DNA of 64,000 nucleotides from Pseudomonas agarici (GCF_900109755.1 NZ_FOAR01000003.1:32594-96593), one strand, 5' to 3'; positions 1 through 10,113 are shown, counted from the stretch's first letter. Notes: generated by a model from the letters alone, not told the origin. Program-made: numbers and translations.

Positions 1-400
1 AGTCCTCCATCGCCGGATACAATACCTCCTCGACAATCGGCGACAGGCGGTGGATTTCGTCGATGAAGAGCACATCGTGGGGCTCGAGATTGGTCAGTAG
101 CGCCGCCAGGTCGCCCGCCCGTTCCAACACCGGTCCGGACGTGCTCTTGATCGATACCCCCATCTCCTGGGCGATGATATTGGCCAGGGTAGTCTTGCCC
201 AACCCCGGCGGCCCGAAGATCAAGGTGTGGTCAAGGGACTCGTTGCGGCCCCGGGCCGCCTGGATAAACAGCTCCATCTGCTCCTTGACCGTGGGCTGAC
301 CGATGTACTCGGCCAGGCTCAGCGGACGAATTGCCCGGTCCTGGACCTCCTCGCGGTCGCGCCCGCCGGAGGCGGTTATCAAACGATCGGCTTCAATCAC
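1..400 (-). CDS. ruvB: Holliday junction branch-migration helicase RuvB (N-terminal part, cut by window edge)
   Basis: This is the AAA+ motor that drives Holliday-junction branch migration together with RuvA. Only the first ~133 codons lie in the window. The minus strand reads a GTG start at 400-398 followed by [12 protein letters not shown], then the conserved stretch through AEYIGQP. A Walker A (GPPGLGKTT) and a Walker B/DEIH segment near 50-75 on the plus strand are visible. The GTG abuts the ruvA stop codon with no spacer, as expected for a ruvAB operon with translational coupling. The C-terminal AAA lid and winged-helix domains lie outside the window. Identity is secure; completeness cannot be judged. 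Confidence 0.95.
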   Translation of the reverse strand, partial: MIEADRLITASGGRDREEVQDRAIRPLSLAEYIGQPTVKEQMELFIQAARGRNESLDHTLIFGPPGLGKTTLANIIAQEMGVSIKSTSGPVLERAGDLAALLTNLEPHDVLFIDEIHRLSPIVEEVLYPAMED

Positions 401-1027
401 TTAAATCATTCCCTTCAGGGCGCGGCGAATCATATCTTCGCTGCTCAAGCCTTTCTCTTTGATGGCAGACACCGCCTTGCTGGCTTCCTGTGGCTTGTAG
501 CCCAGGGAAATCAGTGCGCTGACCGCATCCGTCTCGGCACTCGCAACCGGCACCGGCACCGGCACCGGCGGCGAGCCATCCGGCTGGTTGGGCACCAACG
601 CAAACATGCTCGGCACGGTTTCCCAAGCCTTGAAGCGGTCCTTGAGCTCGACCAGCAGACGCTCGGCGGTCTTCTTGCCGACCCCCGGCACCTTGACCAA
701 GGCCGAAGTATCCTGGGCCGACACGCAACGTACCAGCTCATCAACCTCCAGGCTGGACATCAACGCCAGCGCCAGCTTGGGTCCGACACCATTCAGGCGG
801 ATCAGCTCGCGAAAGAAGTCACGCTCGCGCTTGCCGACAAAGCCATAGAGTAACTGGGCATCCTCGCGCACGACCAAATGGGTGTGCAGCGTCAGCGGTT
901 CGCCGACCGACGGCAGACGATAGAGCGTGGTCATCGGGACCTCCAGCTCATAGCCGAGTCCATTCACATCCAGGATAAGGTGCGGCGGCTGTTTTTCAGC
1001 CAGGGTACCGCGCAAGCGTCCAATCAC
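401..1027 (-). CDS. ruvA: Holliday junction-binding protein RuvA
   Basis: RuvA binds the four-way junction as a tetramer and loads RuvB rings. The 208-residue product has the usual length. An N-terminal OB fold starts MIGRLRGTL. Two helix-hairpin-helix motifs follow (NGVGPKLAL near residue 80 and [12 protein letters not shown] near 115). The C-terminal domain III, which contacts RuvB ([16 protein letters not shown] onward), comes after a Pro-Val-rich flexible linker around residues 145-160. The start is GTG. It lies downstream of ruvC and immediately upstream of ruvB on the same strand. Confidence 0.97.
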   Translation of the reverse strand: MIGRLRGTLAEKQPPHLILDVNGLGYELEVPMTTLYRLPSVGEPLTLHTHLVVREDAQLLYGFVGKRERDFFRELIRLNGVGPKLALALMSSLEVDELVRCVSAQDTSALVKVPGVGKKTAERLLVELKDRFKAWETVPSMFALVPNQPDGSPPVPVPVPVASAETDAVSALISLGYKPQEASKAVSAIKEKGLSSEDMIRRALKGMI

Positions 1028-1142
1028 GTATCAGATCCTTATTTCCGGCCAGGCCAGGGGGCTGATGAACAGGCCGATAGACCTGCCATCATCCGGCAGG
1101 ACACGCTATCGGCAAGCAAAATTGTTTAAGCTGATGATGCTA

Positions 1143-1667
1143 TCAGAGACGCAGGCGACCGCCACGAGCCCGTGCCGCCCCCAATCCATGGGACAACAGG
1201 CTCGAACGCGTGTGTGCATGGCACAAGGCGATCGCCAACGCATCCGAGGCGTCGACCTGCGGCTTGCTGGTCAACTTGAGCAAGTGCATCACCATCATCA
1301 TCACCTGTTCCTTGTTCGCGCCGCCCGTACCGGCCACCGCCTGCTTGACCTGCGTCGCCGTGTACTCGGCAATCTCCAGGTTCTCTTCGGCCCCGGCGAC
1401 AATCGCCGCGCCACGCGCCTGGCCGAGCTTGAGCGCCGAATCGGGGTTCTTTGCCATGAACACCTTTTCGATGCCCATGGTCACCGGCTCATAGGTCTGG
1501 ATCACCTCCCGCACACTGCGGTAGACCACTTGCAACCGCTCGCGCAGCTCACCACTGCCGGTGCGAATGCACCCCGACGCCACATAGACACAGCCACGCC
1601 CAGTGTCGCGTACCACACCGTAACCGGTAATTCGCGACCCTGGATCGATACCAAGAATAAGAGTCAT
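1143..1667 (-). CDS. ruvC: Crossover junction endodeoxyribonuclease RuvC
   Basis: RuvC is the Holliday-junction resolvase acting with RuvAB. The 174-residue product opens [15 protein letters not shown], with the first catalytic Asp in GIDPGS. The second acidic residue is in GIEKVF, and the last catalytic pair is in [13 protein letters not shown]. This is the complete RNase H-like active site. It is encoded between yebC/pmpR and ruvA, all on the minus strand, 115 bp upstream of ruvA, consistent with a recombination-repair operon. Confidence 0.97.
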   Translation of the reverse strand: MTLILGIDPGSRITGYGVVRDTGRGCVYVASGCIRTGSGELRERLQVVYRSVREVIQTYEPVTMGIEKVFMAKNPDSALKLGQARGAAIVAGAEENLEIAEYTATQVKQAVAGTGGANKEQVMMMVMHLLKLTSKPQVDASDALAIALCHAHTRSSLLSHGLGAARARGGRLRL

Positions 1668-1813
1668 AACGCCTGCGGTTTAATCGAGAAAGCCTGCCAA
1701 TGACGCCTAGTATCTACTGTATATGCATGCAGGTCGATAGCGTGTCGCCCAGAGGACGCCAGTCCTTTGCGCTGCAACGGGAGACGCCCCTGTCAGACAG
1801 GAGCGTAAGTCGG

Positions 1814-2560
1814 TCAGCCGAGCTGTTCCAGCACAGCCTCGGGAATTTCCGCGTTGGAGTAGACGTTTTGCACATCATCCAGGTCTTCGAGCATGTCGAT
1901 CATTTTCAGGACCTTCTCCGCACCTTCGAGATCGAGTTCGGCACTGGTGGTCGCCAGCATGACGATTTCCGCATCGCCGGCCTTGAACCCAGCAGCCTCC
2001 AAGGCGTTACGCACCGCGTAGAAACCGGAAAACGAAGTGAAGACATCGATCGAACCATCTTCATTGGTCACCACGTCGTCGGCATCAGCCTCCATCGCAG
2101 CTTCCATCAGCGCATCTTCGTCGACGCCCAGCGCGAAGGATATCTGCCCCTTGCGCTCGAACAGATAGGCCACCGAGCCGTCGGTGCCGAGGTTGCCGCC
2201 ACATTTGCTGAAGGCATGACGCACGGCGGCGGCGGTACGATTGCGGTTATCGGTCATGCATTCGACCATCACCGCCACACCGCCCGGACCGTAACCTTCA
2301 TAGCTCAGTTCGACCATGTCGTCGGTGTCGGCGGCGCCGGCACCGCGGGCCACGGCGCGGTCGATGATGTCGCGACTCATGTTCGCACCCAAGGCCTTGT
2401 CCAGGGCCAGGCGCAAGCGTGGATTGGAGCCCGGCTCAGCACCACCCTGCCGGGCGGCAACAGTCAGCTCGCGAATCCACTTGGTGAAGATCTTGCCCTT
2501 CTTGGCATCCTGACGTTCTTTGCGGTGCTTGATGTTCGCCCACTTGGAATGACCCGCCAT
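1814..2560 (-). CDS. yebC: YebC/PmpR family transcriptional regulator / translation factor
   Basis: This 248-residue YebC/TACO1 family protein starts [14 protein letters not shown], the family signature. The start at 2560 is preceded by a GGAG box; an in-frame upstream extension to 2614 has no such support. In P. aeruginosa the ortholog at this position (PmpR) is described as a regulator of PqsR quorum sensing, and YebC proteins elsewhere act on ribosomes stalled at proline-rich sites. The sequence cannot decide which role applies here. It sits between aspS and ruvC, the conserved order in gammaproteobacteria. Confidence 0.95.
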   Translation of the reverse strand: MAGHSKWANIKHRKERQDAKKGKIFTKWIRELTVAARQGGAEPGSNPRLRLALDKALGANMSRDIIDRAVARGAGAADTDDMVELSYEGYGPGGVAVMVECMTDNRNRTAAAVRHAFSKCGGNLGTDGSVAYLFERKGQISFALGVDEDALMEAAMEADADDVVTNEDGSIDVFTSFSGFYAVRNALEAAGFKAGDAEIVMLATTSAELDLEGAEKVLKMIDMLEDLDDVQNVYSNAEIPEAVLEQLG

Positions 2561-2649
2561 AACTTGCTCCGATGCTCTTTGAAAAATTGCCTTGAAACAT
2601 TGCCCGCCACGCAATCAATACGGGTTGGCAAGCGAAATTTTCGACCCTA

Positions 2650-2681
2650 TATAAAGAAAGGGCGCATCCAAGGATGCGCCC
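2650..2681 (-). terminator. Rho-independent terminator downstream of aspS
   Basis: A perfect 10-bp inverted repeat (GGGCGCATCC at 2660-2669, complement at 2672-2681) has a 2-base centre. Read on the minus strand it is followed by TTTCTTT. It lies just past the aspS stop, so aspS transcripts probably end or attenuate here before yebC. Confidence 0.75.
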
Positions 2682-2693
2682 GCAAGCACCGAG

Positions 2694-4469
2694 TTACTCG
2701 GCCTTGGGTGTTTCACGCAGGCGAATGTGCAGCTCGCGCAACGCCTTGGCGTCCACCAGGCCCGGTGCCTGGGTCATGACACAGGCCGCGCTCTGGGTTT
2801 TCGGGAAGGCGATCACTTCGCGGATCGATTGGGCACCAGTCATCAGCATCACCAGACGGTCGAGGCCGAAAGCCAGACCACCGTGGGGTGGAGCACCGTA
2901 TTTCAGCGCATCGAGCAGGAAGCCGAACTTCTCTTCCTGTTCCGCTTCACTGATACCCAGCAGACGGAACACCGCCTGTTGCATTTCCTTACGGTGGATA
3001 CGGATCGAACCGCCGCCTAACTCGGTGCCGTTCAGGACCATGTCGTAGGCGCGGGACAGCGCGGCGGCAGGGTTGGCCTGCAACTCTTCGGGCGAGCACT
3101 TCGGCGCGGTGAACGGATGATGCAAGGCGGTGAAGCTGCCGTCTTCGTTCTCCTCGAACATCGGGAAGTCGACGACCCACAGCGGCGCCCACTCGCTGGT
3201 CAGCAGCTCGAGGTCGTGACCGATCTTGATCCGCAGCGCGCCCAGGGCCTCGCTGACGATCTTGGCCTTGTCGGCACCGAAGAACACGATATCGCCATCG
3301 ACCGCGCCGACGCGATCGAGGATCACGTTAAGGTTGGCCTCGGGGATGTTCTTGACGATCGGCGATTGCAGGCCTTCCACGCCCTTGGCGCGTTCGTTGA
3401 CCTTGATGTACGCCAGGCCCTTGGCACCATAGATACCGACGAACTTGGTGTAGTCATCGATCTTGCTGCGCGGCATGCTCGCCGCACCGGGGACACGCAA
3501 GGCGGCCACGCGGCATTTCGGGTCGTTGGCCGGGCCGCTGAACACCTTGAATTCAACGTCCTTGAGCTGGTCGGCGACGTCCACCAGTTCCAGCGGGATA
3601 CGCAGGTCCGGCTTGTCGGAGCCATAACGGCGCATGGCCTCGTCCCACGTCATGTGCGGGAACTCGCCGAACTCCTGACCCAACACTTCCTTGAATAAGT
3701 TGCGAATCATGCCTTCGGTCAGGCCCATGATGTCTTTTTCATCGAGGAAGCTGGTCTCGATGTCGATCTGAGTGAATTCCGGCTGGCGGTCGGCACGCAG
3801 GTCTTCGTCGCGAAAACACTTGGCGATCTGGTAGTAACGGTCGAAGCCGGCCACCATCAGCAGTTGCTTGAACAACTGCGGCGATTGCGGCAGGGCAAAG
3901 AAGCTGCCGGCATGGGTACGGCTCGGTACCAGATAGTCACGAGCGCCTTCTGGCGTCGCACGGGTCAGGATCGGTGTCTCGACGTCGAGAAAACCGTTTT
4001 CGTCCAGGTAACGACGGATGCTGGTGGTCATGCGCGAACGCAGGCGCAGCTTCTCGGCCATTTCCGGGCGACGCAGATCGATAAAGCGATAGCGCAGGCG
4101 GGTTTCTTCGCCGACATCGGAGTACTCGTTGAGCGGAAACGGCGGGGTTTCCGCTTCGTTCAGCACTTCCAGCTCGTAACCGAGCACTTCGATTGCACCG
4201 GAGGCCATGTTGGCGTTACCGGCACCGGCTGGGCGCAGGCGCACCTTGCCGGTGATCTTCACCACGTACTCACTGCGCACACGATCGGCGGCGGCAAAGG
4301 TGTCGGCACGATCCGGGTCGAAGACCACCTGGGCCAGACCTTCGCGATCACGGATATCGAGGAAAATCACCCCGCCATGGTCACGACGACGGTGGACCCA
4401 TCCGCAAAGGGTGACTTCCTGGCCTTCAAGACTCTCGTTCAGTTGGCCGCAATAATGGCTGCGCATCAT
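2694..4469 (-). CDS. aspS: Aspartyl-tRNA synthetase (probably non-discriminating)
   Basis: This class II synthetase charges tRNA-Asp. At 591 residues it has the bacterial-type length. It has an N-terminal OB anticodon-binding domain ([20 protein letters not shown]), motif 2 ([18 protein letters not shown]) and a motif 3 region near the C-terminus ([13 protein letters not shown]), with the bacterial GAD insertion between them. Pseudomonads generally lack asparaginyl-tRNA synthetase and use a relaxed AspRS that also charges tRNA-Asn for later amidation; that specificity is inferred from the lineage. The two leading ATGs (4469, 4466) cannot be separated. A strong terminator follows the gene. Confidence 0.97.
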   Translation of the reverse strand: MMRSHYCGQLNESLEGQEVTLCGWVHRRRDHGGVIFLDIRDREGLAQVVFDPDRADTFAAADRVRSEYVVKITGKVRLRPAGAGNANMASGAIEVLGYELEVLNEAETPPFPLNEYSDVGEETRLRYRFIDLRRPEMAEKLRLRSRMTTSIRRYLDENGFLDVETPILTRATPEGARDYLVPSRTHAGSFFALPQSPQLFKQLLMVAGFDRYYQIAKCFRDEDLRADRQPEFTQIDIETSFLDEKDIMGLTEGMIRNLFKEVLGQEFGEFPHMTWDEAMRRYGSDKPDLRIPLELVDVADQLKDVEFKVFSGPANDPKCRVAALRVPGAASMPRSKIDDYTKFVGIYGAKGLAYIKVNERAKGVEGLQSPIVKNIPEANLNVILDRVGAVDGDIVFFGADKAKIVSEALGALRIKIGHDLELLTSEWAPLWVVDFPMFEENEDGSFTALHHPFTAPKCSPEELQANPAAALSRAYDMVLNGTELGGGSIRIHRKEMQQAVFRLLGISEAEQEEKFGFLLDALKYGAPPHGGLAFGLDRLVMLMTGAQSIREVIAFPKTQSAACVMTQAPGLVDAKALRELHIRLRETPKAE

Positions 4470-4562
4470 GGTCGTGGTTTCACTTCTCGTAATTCGAATT
4501 CGGTGAGGTCTTGCGCACCGTAGTACCTGTAGCGCGCAAGAGCCTGCTCGTGTGATTCATTT

Positions 4563-4784
4563 TCAGTCGGCTTTGTCGCCACCGGCCAGGTTTTTCTTGG
4601 CGCCGGTCTTGAAATCGGTCTCGTACCAACCGCTACCGCCGAGGCGGAAACCGGGCATCGAAAGCATCTTTTTCAACGCTGGCGCCTGGCAGGCCGGGCA
4701 ATCGACCAGAGGGGCGGCGCTGATTTTCTGAATGGCTTCCAACTGATGAGCACAGGAAGCGCATTGGTAGTCGTACATGGGCAT
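4563..4784 (-). CDS. FmdB-family zinc-ribbon protein
   Basis: This small zinc-ribbon protein has 73 residues from the ATG at 4784, reading MPMYDYQCASC. Two CxxC pairs (CASC near residue 7 and CPAC near residue 30) form the FmdB/CxxC_CXXC_SSSS regulatory-type ribbon. A Gly/Lys-rich C-terminus (GGSGWYETDFKTGAKK) is typical of the family. The longer reading from 4799 adds only a few residues and lacks better initiation signals. It lies 93 bp upstream of aspS on the same strand, its usual neighbour in Pseudomonas. Its biochemical role is unknown. Confidence 0.85.
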   Translation of the reverse strand: MPMYDYQCASCAHQLEAIQKISAAPLVDCPACQAPALKKMLSMPGFRLGGSGWYETDFKTGAKKNLAGGDKAD

Positions 4785-4995
4785 GGGGCATCTCGACAAT
4801 CAGATAACGACATCACTGCTGCCCGAGCCCAGAGTCGGGCCATGCAGCAAAGAGCGGGATTATATCCGTTAAATCGAGGCTTTGCAGCCGTATGACCGAC
4901 CGTCCCGCTCAGTGTATTCGCCAAATACCGACAGGCGCCTCCTTTCAAGACATTCTACAAGCTGAACGCCAGAGCGGGACGCCTCTCACCCGCAA

Positions 4996-5268
4996 TCAGG
5001 CCGAACGGTGCAAACCACCCGATGTCAAAAGATGCACCATGCAGACCACACGAATCAAACCACTGAAATTCTTTACCCCTCCATAACGCAGATGTACCTC
5101 CATATCGACATTGGAAAGCAGCGCATTGACCGTGCACTGGTTGATGCCGGCCATGTCGGACAACACTTTCCAATACACCTCCTCCAAGCGCAGACAGGTT
5201 GCAAACCCATTCAGGCGAACCGATCGCGATACCGGTTTTGCCAATCCGATATCAAACTCCAGCAACAT
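4996..5268 (-). CDS. Ribbon-helix-helix domain protein (predicted DNA binding)
   Basis: A 90-residue product from the ATG at 5268, which has AGGA eight bases upstream. An in-frame ATG at 5331 would add 21 residues and has a less well placed GGAG, so the start is not certain. The segment RSVRLNGFATCLRLEEVYWKV followed by DMAGINQCTVNALLS resembles the C-terminal ribbon-helix-helix domain (RHH_4 type) of small proteins common in proteobacteria. The last part, YGGVKNFSGLIRVVCMVHL, also fits that family. It heads the fmdB-aspS-ruv gene group. Its target is unknown. Confidence 0.75.
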   Translation of the reverse strand: MLLEFDIGLAKPVSRSVRLNGFATCLRLEEVYWKVLSDMAGINQCTVNALLSNVDMEVHLRYGGVKNFSGLIRVVCMVHLLTSGGLHRSA

Positions 5269-5562
5269 GGGTTCCGTCCTGGCTTTACGAAACAAACCAG
5301 TCTCCCCCACACACTGACTTAACTGCACCATCTTCCTCGCACTCCGTCGCTACATGCCTTTGAATAAAGACATTCCTGGAAAATCTCTTTTACATAAAAC
5401 ATTAAGCAAAAGTTCTTATCCAGCGGACCGGACCATGAAAACCGTAGGATGAGGCAACCAGAAAATGCAGAACAGCGACGCGAGCCGGCAGGAACGGCAT
5501 GCCCGCACACACCTGGCAATCGCACGAATGAAGCCACAAGGACCTCATCCGCGCGCCAAGCC

Positions 5563-6033
5563 TCAGCCTTCCAGCAGGGCTCGCAACATCCAGGCGGTTT
5601 TCTCATGCACCTGCATGCGCTGAGTCAGCAGATCGGCGGTGGGTTCGTCGCTGACCTTCTCCAGCAGTGGAAATATGCCACGCGCCGTGCGGGTCACCGC
5701 TTCCTGGCCCTGTACCAACTGCCGGATCATTTCCTCGGCACTCGGCACGCCTTCCTCCTCCTTGATCGAGGACAGGCGGGCATAAGTTGAATAAGTGCCT
5801 GGCGCGGGGAATCCCAACGCGCGGATTCGCTCGGCAATCGAATCCACCGCCAGTGCCAGCTCGTTATATTGTTCTTCAAACATCAAATGCAGGGTCCGAA
5901 ACATTGGGCCGCTGACATTCCAGTGGAAGTTATGGGTCTTCAGATAAAGTACATAAGTATCCGACAGCAGGCGGGAAAGACCTTCAACAATAGACTTGCG
6001 GTCTGCTTCGCTGATACCGATATCAATAGCCAT
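5563..6033 (-). CDS. dps: Dps-like ferritin (DNA starvation/stationary-phase protection protein)
   Basis: This 156-residue Dps-family miniferritin oxidises and stores iron using peroxide and may shield DNA. The intersubunit ferroxidase ligands are visible: [12 protein letters not shown] supplies the His, and [25 protein letters not shown] supplies the downstream Asp/Glu residues. The ATG at 6033 has AAGGGA seven bases upstream; the longer frame to 6090 is not supported. It is encoded near csp and aspS as in P. aeruginosa (PA0962, from memory). It has a monocistronic arrangement. Confidence 0.92.
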   Translation of the reverse strand: MAIDIGISEADRKSIVEGLSRLLSDTYVLYLKTHNFHWNVSGPMFRTLHLMFEEQYNELALAVDSIAERIRALGFPAPGTYSTYARLSSIKEEEGVPSAEEMIRQLVQGQEAVTRTARGIFPLLEKVSDEPTADLLTQRMQVHEKTAWMLRALLEG

Positions 6034-6476
6034 ATGAGTCCCTTTGATGTGATTGAGATAACCCGTGAAGGTGTCGGACCACTCTAGCAAGAGTCCGTGC
6101 CCCGTGCAGCCCTGGCGTCACCTGCCCCGTGCGACAAATCCGCCTTGCCCGCCCATAGCTTGCGCCAGCTATGCAAGAACAGTCCGAACGCCCATCACCC
6201 GCTCGTCGCGGCTCGAACCACTGACCTGCAGGTGTCTAGGACAGGCCTCTGCTCGCCTCTTGCGACATGCACCCAAAAAGTCCGGCGATACCGCTCAAAC
6301 CGTTAATTTGAGAAGGCCCTGGCTTTGCTGTTAAATAGAGGTTGTGTCGTCGCGCCGGATATCGGCAGCGACGCATAGGCTGACAGGCTTGCGTGCTCAC
6401 CGCCTCACCTTTTTTCAGAAGCGAACCGCTCGTCGTCAGCTCTTCCTTGCGATCTATCTTGAGTGAGTTAATCAAA
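6034..6476. other. Intergenic region between dps and the cold-shock membrane gene
   Basis: These 443 bases separate the divergent dps and cspA-domain genes. Apart from the promoter-like sequence listed separately at 6308-6336, I see no gene, repeat or RNA that I can support. The region is likely to hold the promoters of both flanking genes. Confidence 0.5.
6308..6336 (+). promoter_or_regulatory. Candidate sigma70 promoter for the cold-shock domain gene
   Basis: TTGAGA (6308-6313) and TTAAAT (6331-6336) are separated by 17 bases. The pair lies about 140 bases upstream of the 6477 start. A long 5' leader is common for cold-shock genes. This is sequence matching only. Confidence 0.4.
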
Positions 6477-7079
6477 ATGTTAAAAATCGTCCATCTGATA
6501 ACGGGCGCTGTCGCCCTGCTGCTGTCCTTTATACCTAGCCTGCGATCCGAAGCCGTGCCTTACCTGCAACAACCCGATGCGCTTTACCTGGCATTCTTCG
6601 GCTTGCTCAACCTCATCCTGGCTCCGGTCATTCCTTACTGGAACAAGGGTCCACGTCACCAGGTGCAGAATCTGGTCAGCGTCCTGCTGATCCTCGCCGT
6701 TGCCCTACAGATCCTGGTACTGCTCGCCCCCCTGCCGATGATCGGCAGCCAGCCCGCCGTACTGTTGAGCCTGGTAGCCGCAGTGGCGGCTGTGTCTATG
6801 CACCTGGCCGTGAGTTTCTACAGATCTTCACCCGCTGCGGTTTCACACAACTACGATATGAGCAATCGCGATACCGGCACCGTGAAATGGTTCAACACCT
6901 CCAAGGGTTTCGGCTTTATCTCGCGGGATTCCGGTGATGATATTTTCGTACACTTTCGCGCCATTCGTGGCGAAGGCCATCGCGTCTTGGTCGAAGGCCA
7001 GCGCGTCGAGTTCTCGGTGATGAACCGCGACAAGGGCCTGCAAGCTGAAGATGTGATCGCTGCGTTGCCGCGTCGCTGA
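6477..7079 (+). CDS. Membrane protein fused to a C-terminal cold-shock domain
   Basis: A 200-residue two-part protein. Residues ~1-130 form about four hydrophobic segments ([70 protein letters not shown]). Residues ~135-200 are a cold-shock domain with intact RNP1 (KGFGFI) and RNP2 (IFVHF) motifs and the opening GTVKWFN. It would tether a single-stranded nucleic-acid-binding domain to the inner membrane. The ATG at 6477 follows GAGTGAG. The same architecture occurs next to slyX/oprD in other pseudomonads as far as I recall. A terminator follows directly. Function unproven. Confidence 0.88.
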   Translation: MLKIVHLITGAVALLLSFIPSLRSEAVPYLQQPDALYLAFFGLLNLILAPVIPYWNKGPRHQVQNLVSVLLILAVALQILVLLAPLPMIGSQPAVLLSLVAAVAAVSMHLAVSFYRSSPAAVSHNYDMSNRDTGTVKWFNTSKGFGFISRDSGDDIFVHFRAIRGEGHRVLVEGQRVEFSVMNRDKGLQAEDVIAALPRR

Positions 7080-7088
7080 TCGGGTCTG

Positions 7089-7127
7089 AAAAAACCGCGA
7101 TGCCGTTTGACGGCGCGCGGTTTTTTT
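7089..7127 (+). terminator. Rho-independent terminator after the cold-shock domain gene
   Basis: The arms AAAAAACCGCG and CGCGGTTTTTT enclose an inner GCCGT/ACGGC stem and are followed by a T-run. The A-rich left arm makes it potentially bidirectional, serving slyX from the opposite side as well. Confidence 0.8.
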
Positions 7128-7152
7128 ATGCCCGAAGACTGGCACGTCACCG

Positions 7153-7359
7153 TCAATAGTGCGGCGGTGGCGCTTCCTCTTCGGACGACTCGAATTGCCC
7201 GATCATTTCCTCATGGCGTTTGAGCAGGGCCGTCATCTGCAATTGCAAGCGCTCCACCACGCGCTGCTGCATCACCAGCACATCGTTCAGCGACTGGATG
7301 GTGTCATCCTGAAAGGCCAATCGGGTTTCCAGTTCGGTCACGCGTTCTTCAAGACTCAT
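7153..7359 (-). CDS. slyX: SlyX family protein
   Basis: A 68-residue coiled-coil protein starting [18 protein letters not shown], with heptad-like leucines through residue ~50 and the family's C-terminal PPHY. SlyX is a widespread gammaproteobacterial protein of unknown function. Its ATG (7359-7357) overlaps the stop of the upstream HIT gene as ATGA, so the two are translationally coupled. The longer frame to 7482 runs inside the HIT gene and is rejected. Confidence 0.93.
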   Translation of the reverse strand: MSLEERVTELETRLAFQDDTIQSLNDVLVMQQRVVERLQLQMTALLKRHEEMIGQFESSEEEAPPPHY

Positions 7360-7787
7360 GACTGCGCCTGCACATAAGAGAAACCCTCGGCCAGCGCTGT
7401 GCGCAACCGTTCGCGAATCTGCGCGACCTGCGCATCGGCATAGGGCCGCGCCGGATGTTTGCCCCACACCGGAGCTGGCCACGCGGCATCACTGCACCGA
7501 CGAACGATGACGTGCATATGCAGTTGGCTGACCACATTACCCAACGTCGCAACATTCAACTTGTCCGCCTCGAAAACCTGCTTGAGCACCTGCGCAAACG
7601 CGGTGGTTTCACGCCACAACTGCTCCTGGTCAGCCGCCTCCAGTTGAAATAGCTCGCTGATATCCGCACGCTTGGGCACCAGAATGAACCAAGGATAATT
7701 CGAATCATTGGATAACAGCAGACGACACAACGCAAAGTCGCCCATCGGCAAAGTGTCTTGTTGAAGACGCGAATCGAGAACGAACAC
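7356..7787 (-). CDS. HIT-domain hydrolase/transferase
   Basis: A 143-residue HIT (histidine triad) protein, starting [13 protein letters not shown] from a GTG at 7787. AGGAG lies eight bases upstream of that GTG; the alternative GTG at 7796 is only one base from the same AGGAG and is unlikely. The active-site region reads [11 protein letters not shown], the reduced HxHxI form seen in this Pseudomonas subfamily rather than the full HxHxH. Family members hydrolyse or transfer nucleoside phosphates; the substrate here is unknown. It is coupled to slyX. Confidence 0.9.
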   Translation of the reverse strand: MFVLDSRLQQDTLPMGDFALCRLLLSNDSNYPWFILVPKRADISELFQLEAADQEQLWRETTAFAQVLKQVFEADKLNVATLGNVVSQLHMHVIVRRCSDAAWPAPVWGKHPARPYADAQVAQIRERLRTALAEGFSYVQAQS

Positions 7788-8403
7788 CGTACACACTCCT
7801 GCTTGACTGATTTTCCCGTCCGAGGCGACAAACCGACAACACCTTCGCCCGGCAACAGACCATGAGGATACGCGCCTTCAACTGCCAGTTCACCGCCAAG
7901 CAATCGGAGAATAGCAAACGGATTATCGCCTCCTTCCGCACGCCAAAGTAAAACACCGGCTCACGATACGCACCATTCCAGACTCCAGGCGCACCTTTTT
8001 TACCCATCAATGGACAAAAGACCGGCGCTTGCAATCAACAACCTATCTGTTCCTGAAACCCTCCCCGACCTGCGATATCGGCCCAGCCTGATCTGATAAC
8101 CGGAGCACCCGACCAGAATCGATCGACCACACAAACAGAAAAAACCTACAAGCCTTTTTGCACCAAAATCGCATAAGGCGGCTACTATCGGTGCATCTTT
8201 TTTACCCGTCGATCACCCAATCCGCAGTGTGGACCGGTAACGTTTTACCTTTGTGCACAGAACCAACTAATTAGCAACACAAGAAAAAGCAAAACGTCAA
8301 GCACCATGAGAAACGGATTTCACCCCAGTTCTCACAAGGGTTTCGGCGCGACAAGACCGTCAACAAAATATTTTCTGGTTTTTTTCAACTTTGTGCATGC
8401 TTG

Positions 8404-8433
8404 TTGCTTTACTCCTCCCATAGTCGCTATAGA
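8404..8433 (+). promoter_or_regulatory. Candidate sigma70 promoter in the oprD upstream region
   Basis: TTGCTT (8404-8409) and TATAGA (8428-8433) are separated by 18 bases. The pair lies 340 bases ahead of the oprD start and 40 bases ahead of a small ORF. This is based on motif similarity alone. Confidence 0.3.
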
Positions 8434-8473
8434 GAGCCTGATCGGACGCTGAAGCTCCCGCGACAAGGTAACA

Positions 8474-8674
8474 ATGCAAGACGCTGTGACCATGGACAGT
8501 TCAATCCTTGAACATGAGGCTTTCTTATCTATGCTCAAGCATTCGACAGCGCTGAAGTTGTGCCGCTGGTTACGTAAGGTTGTGAATTTACGACATGAAC
8601 CAAGCTTTTTGCGACATGCTCGTAAAGAAGTCGCAAGGATAGATGGGCAAGTGTCGCCAATATGGTCAGCGTGA
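8474..8674 (+). CDS. Possible small protein of 66 residues (unrecognised)
   Basis: This ORF starts MQDAVTMDSSILEHEAF and ends GQVSPIWSA. AAGG lies five bases upstream of the ATG, and a promoter-like sequence lies 40 bases further up. The product is basic in its second half (LCRWLRKVVNLRHEPSFLRHARKEVARID) and has no signal peptide. I recognise no family. It could be a genuine small gene, the translated part of the oprD leader, or chance. No other long ORF competes on either strand. Confidence 0.35.
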   Translation: MQDAVTMDSSILEHEAFLSMLKHSTALKLCRWLRKVVNLRHEPSFLRHARKEVARIDGQVSPIWSA

Positions 8675-8769
8675 TATAAGTTTGCGCCGACACAAAAAGA
8701 AAGAGCCGTCCAGATAAAAACACAAGTGGGACGGCAATAATCTTCCTAAAACCAAAGGAGCAAATCACG

Positions 8770-10113
8770 ATGCGCGTGATGAAGTGGAGCATGATCGCCT
8801 TGGCTGTAGCAGCAGGCACATCGCAGTTCGCAATGGCGTCCTCTCAGAGCGATTCGAAAGGCTTTCTTGAAGACCAGAGCCTGAAGCTCAAAACCCGTTT
8901 TGAGTACATGAATCGCGACTACAGGAATGGCGCCGGTAACGTTGCCAAAAAAGATGGCAGCCCAGGTTATGAAAGCGGTTATCGCCAGGACAGCGGCATC
9001 AGCACCCTGCTGAATTATGAATCGGGCTTCACCCAAGGCACCGTCGGTTTCGGCCTTGACGCCATGGCGATGGGCTCGCTCAAAACAGATGGCGGCTCGG
9101 GCCGGCGCGGCAATGGCCTGTTTGCCAACGACTCCGATGGTAATCCGGAAGACTCTCAAAGCAAGATTGGTGGCGCGGTCAAAGTCCGCTTGTCGGATAC
9201 CGTCCTGAAATACGGTCAGCAGTTCGTGGCTAGTCCGGTATTCGCTACCGATGACAGCCGCTTGCTGCCAGAAGTTGCCACCGGCACCTTGATCACCAGC
9301 AAGGAAATCAAGGGTCTTGAGGTCAGCGCGGGTCGCTTCACCTCCCTGAGCAAACAAACCGGTATGGGCAGAGACAGCATCGGTGGCCTCCCTGATGAAA
9401 ATGGTAACGGCGCCAAGGGCCTGACCTATATCAATATCTTCGGTGCCAGCTATGCCTTCACCGACAACTTCACCGGCACACTGGCTGCATCCGAGGCTGA
9501 TGACTACTTCAGGAAGCAGTACCTCAACCTGAACTACACCCTGCCGATCAATGACAACCAATCGCTGAACCTCGACCTCAACGGCTATAAAACCGAGGGC
9601 AAAAAACGTGGTGACCTGGTTGATGCGATCGGCGACGGCACTACCGGCGTAGACAACAATTTGTGGAGCCTGGCGGCGGCCTACAGCATCGGCGCCCATA
9701 AATTCACCATCGCTCACCAGCGCTCCAGCGGCGACAACGCCTACTACTACGGCGTTGACGGTAATAGCACCGTGTTCGTGGCGAACTCCATCCAGATCTC
9801 CGACTTCGTGGGCCGTGAGGAACGCTCCTGGCAAGCGCGCTACGACCTGAACATGAAAACCTACGGCGTACCCGGCCTGACCTTCATGGCTCGTTTTGTC
9901 AGAGGTGACAACATCGAGACCAATGGCCTGGGTGAAGGCAAGGAGAACGAGTTCAACTTCGAGAGCAAGTACGTCATGCAGGAAGGCCCGGCAAAAAATC
10001 TGTCCTTCCGCCTGCGTAGCGCCGTGTATCGCTCCAACGGTGCGTACAATAACTACAGCGCAGACAACAATGATGTTCGTGTCATCATTGAGTACCCGCT
10101 GAGCATCTTGTAA
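8770..10113 (+). CDS. oprD: OprD-family outer-membrane porin
   Basis: A 447-residue 18-strand substrate-specific porin. It has an N-terminal signal peptide (MRVMKWSMIALAVAAGTSQFAMA) with cleavage near residue 23. The mature start DSKGFLEDQSLKLKTRFEYMNRD is typical of OprD. The repeated beta-strand pattern continues to a C-terminal EYPLSIL, which serves as the terminal strand. AAAGGAGC precedes the ATG. P. aeruginosa carries oprD near slyX, csp and dps in the same order, supporting orthology; OprD takes up basic amino acids and dipeptides and admits carbapenems. Substrate range here is inferred. A strong terminator follows. Confidence 0.9.
   Translation: MRVMKWSMIALAVAAGTSQFAMASSQSDSKGFLEDQSLKLKTRFEYMNRDYRNGAGNVAKKDGSPGYESGYRQDSGISTLLNYESGFTQGTVGFGLDAMAMGSLKTDGGSGRRGNGLFANDSDGNPEDSQSKIGGAVKVRLSDTVLKYGQQFVASPVFATDDSRLLPEVATGTLITSKEIKGLEVSAGRFTSLSKQTGMGRDSIGGLPDENGNGAKGLTYINIFGASYAFTDNFTGTLAASEADDYFRKQYLNLNYTLPINDNQSLNLDLNGYKTEGKKRGDLVDAIGDGTTGVDNNLWSLAAAYSIGAHKFTIAHQRSSGDNAYYYGVDGNSTVFVANSIQISDFVGREERSWQARYDLNMKTYGVPGLTFMARFVRGDNIETNGLGEGKENEFNFESKYVMQEGPAKNLSFRLRSAVYRSNGAYNNYSADNNDVRVIIEYPLSIL

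Larger units (their letters stand above)
7788..8769. other. Long intergenic region upstream of the OprD porin
   Basis: These 982 bases lie between the divergent HIT and oprD genes. They contain a promoter-like sequence (8404-8433), one plausible 66-codon ORF (8474-8674) and a hairpin-capable GCCGTCC...GGACGGC pair at about 8706-8738 in the oprD leader. The rest (7800-8400) shows no coding bias or repeat that I can support. Confidence 0.5.
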
